Positions 59,701 to 64,000 of a stretch of DNA of 64,000 bases are shown here, in pieces. The notes below the pieces were generated by a model, which saw nothing but the letters and a program-made list of their open reading frames with translations, did not search any database and was not told the DNA's origin. How positions within the stretch are numbered: position 1 is the first letter of the stretch; every line of letters starts with the position of its first letter. This stretch comes from Kappaphycus alvarezii (lineage: Eukaryota; Rhodophyta; Florideophyceae; Gigartinales; Solieriaceae): the NCBI GenBank assembly GCA_002205965.3, contig NADL03000176.1, positions 1-64,000 of the forward strand, given 5' to 3'. Position numbers and translations under genes: made by a program.

Positions 59701-60823
59701 ATCTTACGTGCAGAAATTAGGGAAAAAAACAAGCTTAACGTGCAGCACATTGGTGAGCTTGCATGACTTTTGAACTCCGTTCACTACAAGCGTAATGAGT
59801 ACGTCCCGACTCCAGCTACTACTGCACACGCTTTTGTTCCCATTTCTACGCGGCTGTTGAGACCTCCCTGTAGTCGGAGAACACTCTCTTGTCAAATGTC
59901 ATGTGCGCGGAGCATCCAGAGTCGATAAACCAAGTGTTTGAGGTTATGTTGATACCAGATTTATCTACCTTGTTCATCAGACATATGTACTCGACTTCAT
60001 TAGTTTCAGATCTTCTTGCTTCTGAGCAATCATCGCAGTAGGCTTCTGTGACTGTCTACGTAGAACCGGTCAGGTGGCGGTGGTCGCCTTCCGTTGATGT
60101 CCTTTCCCAGCAGCGGGCAGCGGAGTGTCCATTGTGACCACAGTTGGTGCGTGTCAAAGTCGAAACACGCCTTGCTCAGGGATGTGCCCAATAAGAGCAG
60201 AACTTGGCGGATTCTGTCTTCTAGTAAGCTTCATCGATGCACGTTTCCTCTTGGAGCAGGCGACTTTTACATATTCTACTCCGAACATGTTATCTTCGGA
60301 TCCAAGAGCGTCAAGCGCTACAATGAGATTTGAAACCTCTGGAAGACCATTGAGAACTGCCATAGCCATTTCCTTGTCATCAATATGACTTCCCATTGAC
60401 TTTAAGCGAGCTGCTAGGTGTCGCACACGTCCTATGTATGGCAAAACTTTCTCATTGTCTAGCATGGTGACCGTGTAGAAGTCTCTCCGGGCCGCCAGCT
60501 TATTTAGTAATGTGTGGCGCTCAAAAAATTCCAAGATGGCGTCCCACATTTCTTTAGCTGTGACAGCATCTCTCACATGATCCAGGTGATCATCAGACAG
60601 CGCCAGGCCGATGATGGCCCGGGCCTTTCGATCGCCTTGCTTCCATGCCTTGTAAGTGGAAGATTGTTCATCTTCAGGAACGGTGCCATCAGTTAATATA
60701 TACTGTTCCACATCGCGAAGGGCCAACAGGAGCTGAATCTTCTGTTTCCACACGTAGAAATTGGTATCCGTGAGCTTTTCGATCTTCATCGATCCTCTCT
60801 CCTTGATCTTCTCCGCTACTCAT
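56767..60823 (-). pseudogene. Family B gag-pol, unit B5 (fossil)
   Basis: The stop is at 56767 (after LGELHDA) and the gag ATG at 60823. Gag, with UBN2-like region, is open over most of its length; integrase (DLVHSDVCG, FIDDHSNW), reverse transcriptase and RNase H (FSDADWGGC, GCDNAGT) are recognisable. It has ten or more breaks. Confidence 0.86.
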
Positions 60824-60970
60824 TGCATATTCTAGAGTGCTAATGTTCTGTTCGAAGATCCCAACCGGGGACCGATATCCTTGTAGTGGCAAGCCCACCT
60901 CTATAAGAACACAGCACACGAAACTCTAGACAAAGCCAAAGACGTCGCTTCAAACAAACAAATGGATCTC

Positions 60971-61483
60971 TTAAATTCTCTGGGACAGAACTACTTTCAA
61001 GTGTTCCTTCCCGTTCTCGTGACGCTTTGAGAACCTCGTGGAATCGAACGCTCTATCACAAGCAGTTACACCTAGGGGTCTTTTTTTGTGTTTTCTCTCT
61101 AGTCCTATACCCTTAGAATTGATGTGATCGTAGAATGTCTGTGCGCTATTGCAGCTAATATCACAGAGCTTGCAGTACCTCTTGTTCCTCGGCGGAACTC
61201 TTCGTTTAGCCTTTAGTTCCTTCTTGGCAACTCGATCGGCGAGGGCTTTAGCTTTCTTTGCCGAGAGGCGTTGAACTTTCTTTATTGGCTTATCCAGAGG
61301 TACTGACTTACGAGGGATCCTATACCTTTCCCTAGACGAGGGAAGCGCGAGCGTCTTCGGCGGCGGTCCTTCTGGTTCGAGTACTTCGATCGATTCCACA
61401 ACTGTCCTCCCCACAGATGGCAAAGTCCTAACTGTCGCAGCCCTGGGCACTCGGGGCACCAGGGCTAATTCCGAGTCTAGCAC
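60971..61483 (-). CDS. Zinc-finger leader ORF of family B, B5 copy (open)
   Basis: An open stretch of about 170 codons matches the B1 ORF over the basic region (KPIKKVQRLSAKKAKAL) and both fingers. Finger 1 (CKLC ... H-x5-H) is as in B1; finger 2 retains CTACDRAF and the final RHENGKEH. The stretch between the fingers differs somewhat from B1. As in B1 there is no ATG near the start, and the same splice-like signals lie upstream. That B1 and B5 both stay open while gag-pol is broken is notable, but length is short and copies are young, so selection is not shown. Confidence 0.7.
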   Translation of the reverse strand: MLDSELALVPRVPRAATVRTLPSVGRTVVESIEVLEPEGPPPKTLALPSSRERYRIPRKSVPLDKPIKKVQRLSAKKAKALADRVAKKELKAKRRVPPRNKRYCKLCDISCNSAQTFYDHINSKGIGLERKHKKRPLGVTACDRAFDSTRFSKRHENGKEHLKVVLSQRI

Positions 61484-61718
61484 AACCCCGCAAAAGCAGG
61501 CACAAAAGTGGAAGTGATCGTCAGTAACAGCTTTTGGGATTATGAGTCTTTAGACCAACCAAAAGGTGCAAAGAGAATCACTTCGATGTGCAAAGAAATG
61601 GAATTATTCAAATAGCTTACCGGAACGAGTAGACATAATCAAGAGACTGAGATAGACAAGAAAACAATGCAGCAACACACGGCGACTTACGGGGTTCAGA
61701 GAAAGAGACGGCGTTGAA

Positions 61719-63169
61719 CTGGGCCCATAACCTAATGGGAATCGGGAGGGTGAAGGACTTTGCTGGACGGATGAAGTTGCGGGCTTGGCTACCCAGAATT
61801 TACTCGGAACTCTAAAATCCTGGCCTTAAGTACAACCTACAACTACTTTCTAACTCACTGCGTCCACTAACAGAATCCCACAAACTGAGCCATTTGAGCG
61901 GATTTCAAGATCTTGGCCCGGTGATAACAGTCATTAGGGGCAAATTTGGAACTGCTTCCAAAGTTGACAAATTTGTGTAAATAGGTTGGCCCAATACACA
62001 CATCAATACAGTACCTTATTTTGCAGACTTACCGGAAACGAATTCCCTTGTGCCAAAATAACGGACTCAATCCGTCATACGTATAATAGAATCACATAAC
62101 TGATTTTGGATGCAGTCGGTCCAATCTTCATCATAATTACGAACCTCATACATATGATGGAATCACATAACTGATTTTTGGATGCAGTTGTACAAACCAA
62201 TATCATAACTAAACCATACGTATGATGGAATCACATAACTGATTTTTGGATGCAGTTGTACAAACCAATATCATAACTAGAAACCACATACGTATGATGG
62301 AATCACATAACTGATTTTTGGATGCAGTTGTACAAACCAATATCATAACTAGAAACCACATACGTATGATGGAATCACATAACTGATTTTTGGATGCAGT
62401 TGTACAAACCAATATCATAACTAGAAACCACATACGTATGATGGAATCACATAACTGATTTTTGGATGCAGCTGGATAAAACCCAATATCATAACTAGAA
62501 ACCTCATACATATGATGAAATCACATAACCGATTTTTGGATGCAGCTGGATAAAACCCTAATCATAACTAGAATCCTCATACATAATATAAAATCAAATA
62601 CCTCTTTCTAGCAGTCATGACAGTATTGCCATAATTGATTCCTACTGTACAAACTCAGGTATAGTAAGGAGTACAGTACTTGGTATATTACGATGTACAG
62701 TGCGAAGTACAGTTCCTCATTTGGCACTAGTACAGTACGTGTACAACACTGCACAAAAGGTTTCTACTCTTAGCTGTACCACGTGTACATCACATACACA
62801 ACTGCCACCACGTACACGTGTACATAGCTTTCCTCAGCATATCTCTCATACAGTATACTCATCATCCACTTATAGTACCCTACCCTACGTAAAATCACCC
62901 CATAAACAACATTTTGCCCTCTAAATCGCTGATCTCTCAAAATCGTACTTTCGTCCCTGGGAACTTTGGATTTCTTCCGGAATGCCTTAGCGCCACCCTT
63001 CATTCAACGTGTGCATGTGTACACGTGGAACATGCCTCATGCCTCTTATGAGGTTTGGCACCGATGTGGGGTCATGTGATCGTCTTGCCAAATCAACAAC
63101 ACCTCATGCCTCTCATGAGGTTTGGCAGCGATGTGGGGGTCATGTGATCGTCTTGCCAAATCAACAACA
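61719..63169 (-). repeat. Primer-binding site of B5 and family B LTR 5 (shared by B5 and B6)
   Basis: The primer site is at 61719-61732, and the LTR at 61733-63169 (1,437 bp), the longest B LTR here because it has about seven to eight minisatellite units (62076-62590). Sequence 61484-61718 is leader with no further gene. Confidence 0.87.
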
Positions 63170-64000
63170 CCCCCCCTCGATTACATGACCTAAGCATCGT
63201 GCAGCTCTCCGAGGCCTAGAGATTTTATGCATTTTATGAATAGAATGCGACCAAGAGGCTTGGTGAGTATATCTGCTGGCATATCTGTAGAAGGTACGTG
63301 AAACAGTGAAACAATCTTTCGAGTCACAGCATCTCGGACAAAATGATATGATATGTCAATGTGCTTATTTCGCCTGTTCACTCCTTCGTTACCCGCAAAC
63401 GCTATTGTACCAGCATTATCACACCCGATTGTAACTGTGCTGTCTTTCGACTTTCCCAGTGCGTCTGCAAGAAGGCACCTGAGCCAAGCTGCCTCTTTGC
63501 AAGCCTCACACAGTGCAATATTCTCCGCTTCGCATGTGGATTTCGCAACGACCGTTTGTCTTCTGGAAGACTAACTAATAGCACTCCCCACACAGTTTGA
63601 ACACATATCCACTGGTGGACTTTCTCGAGTCCAAGCAACCACCCCAGTCTGCATCGCTGAAGCCCTCTAGAGTTTTGCACTGGGAGATTTCCATCTAGAA
63701 CTACACCTAGTGAGAGCGTTCCTTTGATATATCTCAGAACTCTTTTGGCTGCTTGCCAGTGGTCCTCGCGAGGGTTCTCACAGTGTTGGGACAGTTTTCC
63801 CACCACATATGCAAGATCTGGACGTGACCTACCATAAGAAACATTAAGCAGCCAATGATCTGTCGAAATGGTACATCGCAATAAGGGCTAGTTGACGTCT
63901 CAAGGTGTAATCCTTGTTCCATCGGAGTCCGCACGGGATTACAACTGGCCATACCAAAACGTTTCAAAATGGACTTGACTACTCTGTATGCGAGATATAG
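63170..64000 (-). mobile_element. Copia-type LTR retrotransposon, family B, unit B6 (continues beyond window)
   Basis: The polypurine tract and the end of pol of a sixth unit: the stop is at 63190 (SLGLGELHDA), followed by RNase H sequence (NRRNKHIDISYHFVRD) and reading into the end of reverse transcriptase at the window edge. It shows the array goes on to the right. Some breaks are present. Confidence 0.85.

Larger units (their letters stand above)
56748..63169 (-). mobile_element. Copia-type LTR retrotransposon, family B, unit B5 (no insertion)
   Basis: The fifth array unit is the only one seen complete without a nested element: polypurine tract, gag-pol, zinc-finger leader ORF, primer site and LTR 5, 6,422 bp from LTR start to LTR start. 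It shows the unoccupied site (GAACATGTTATCTTCGG, about 60286-60302) used by A LTRs in B2-B4. The coding sequence has many breaks, mostly small. Confidence 0.88.

Noticed and set aside
1-64000. Host protein-coding genes
   Set aside because: All long open stretches belong to gag, pol or the zinc-finger leader ORF of the elements; no unassigned stretch remains large enough for a host gene.

Overview
The window is a eukaryotic, wholly repetitive stretch. I find no host gene, no rRNA and no convincing tRNA gene. Practically every base can be assigned to one of three families of Ty1/copia-type LTR retrotransposons (called A, B and C here) or to very small LTR elements (TRIM-like, called T) inserted into or recombined with them. 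The families are recognised from gag (UBN2-like domain plus CCHC knuckle), aspartic protease, integrase, reverse transcriptase and RNase H in copia order, from TG...CA LTRs, G-rich polypurine tracts, 5-bp target duplications, and a primer-binding site that copies the anticodon arm of initiator tRNA-Met (GGTTATGGGCCCAG), the half-tRNA priming known from Drosophila copia. The organism cannot be named from this; it is a eukaryote with a repeat-rich genome.

Layout. 1-4973: family A copy A1 (+), its left end outside the window. 4974-5296: a T element. From 5297 to the right edge the backbone is a head-to-tail array of family B on the minus strand (B1 to B6), in which neighbouring units share one LTR (LTRs at 9156-10569, 16427-17724, 30343-36372 interrupted, 55452-56747, 61733-63169). 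After insertions are subtracted the unit is about 6.3-6.4 kb. Into this array went: a solo A LTR in B2 (14151-14976) and another at the same site in B3 (21307-22134); a near-whole A element, A2 (22638-29393, duplication CATCG) in B3; a composite of T elements and A (30694-35426, duplication ATACG) inside the B3/B4 LTR; and A4 (39929-54821) in B4, itself split by a complete C element (44644-52897, duplication GGAGC).

How the parts work together. A, B and C encode (or once encoded) their own copying machinery. The T elements (about 311-323 bp, LTRs of 80-84 bp) have LTR, primer site, polypurine tract and LTR but no protein, so they must borrow enzymes. T elements of the first type have the same primer site as A, and A internal DNA appears twice next to T LTRs, joined exactly at the primer site or the polypurine tract, which points to A as the enzyme donor. 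Family B carries an extra sense-strand ORF between its primer site and gag, encoding a basic protein with two U1/matrin-type C2H2 zinc fingers; it recurs in B1, B2, B3, B4 (partial) and B5.

All element copies are treated as fossils: extents, family, parts and nesting are given, not individual lesions. Similarities were judged by eye, so ages are relative only.
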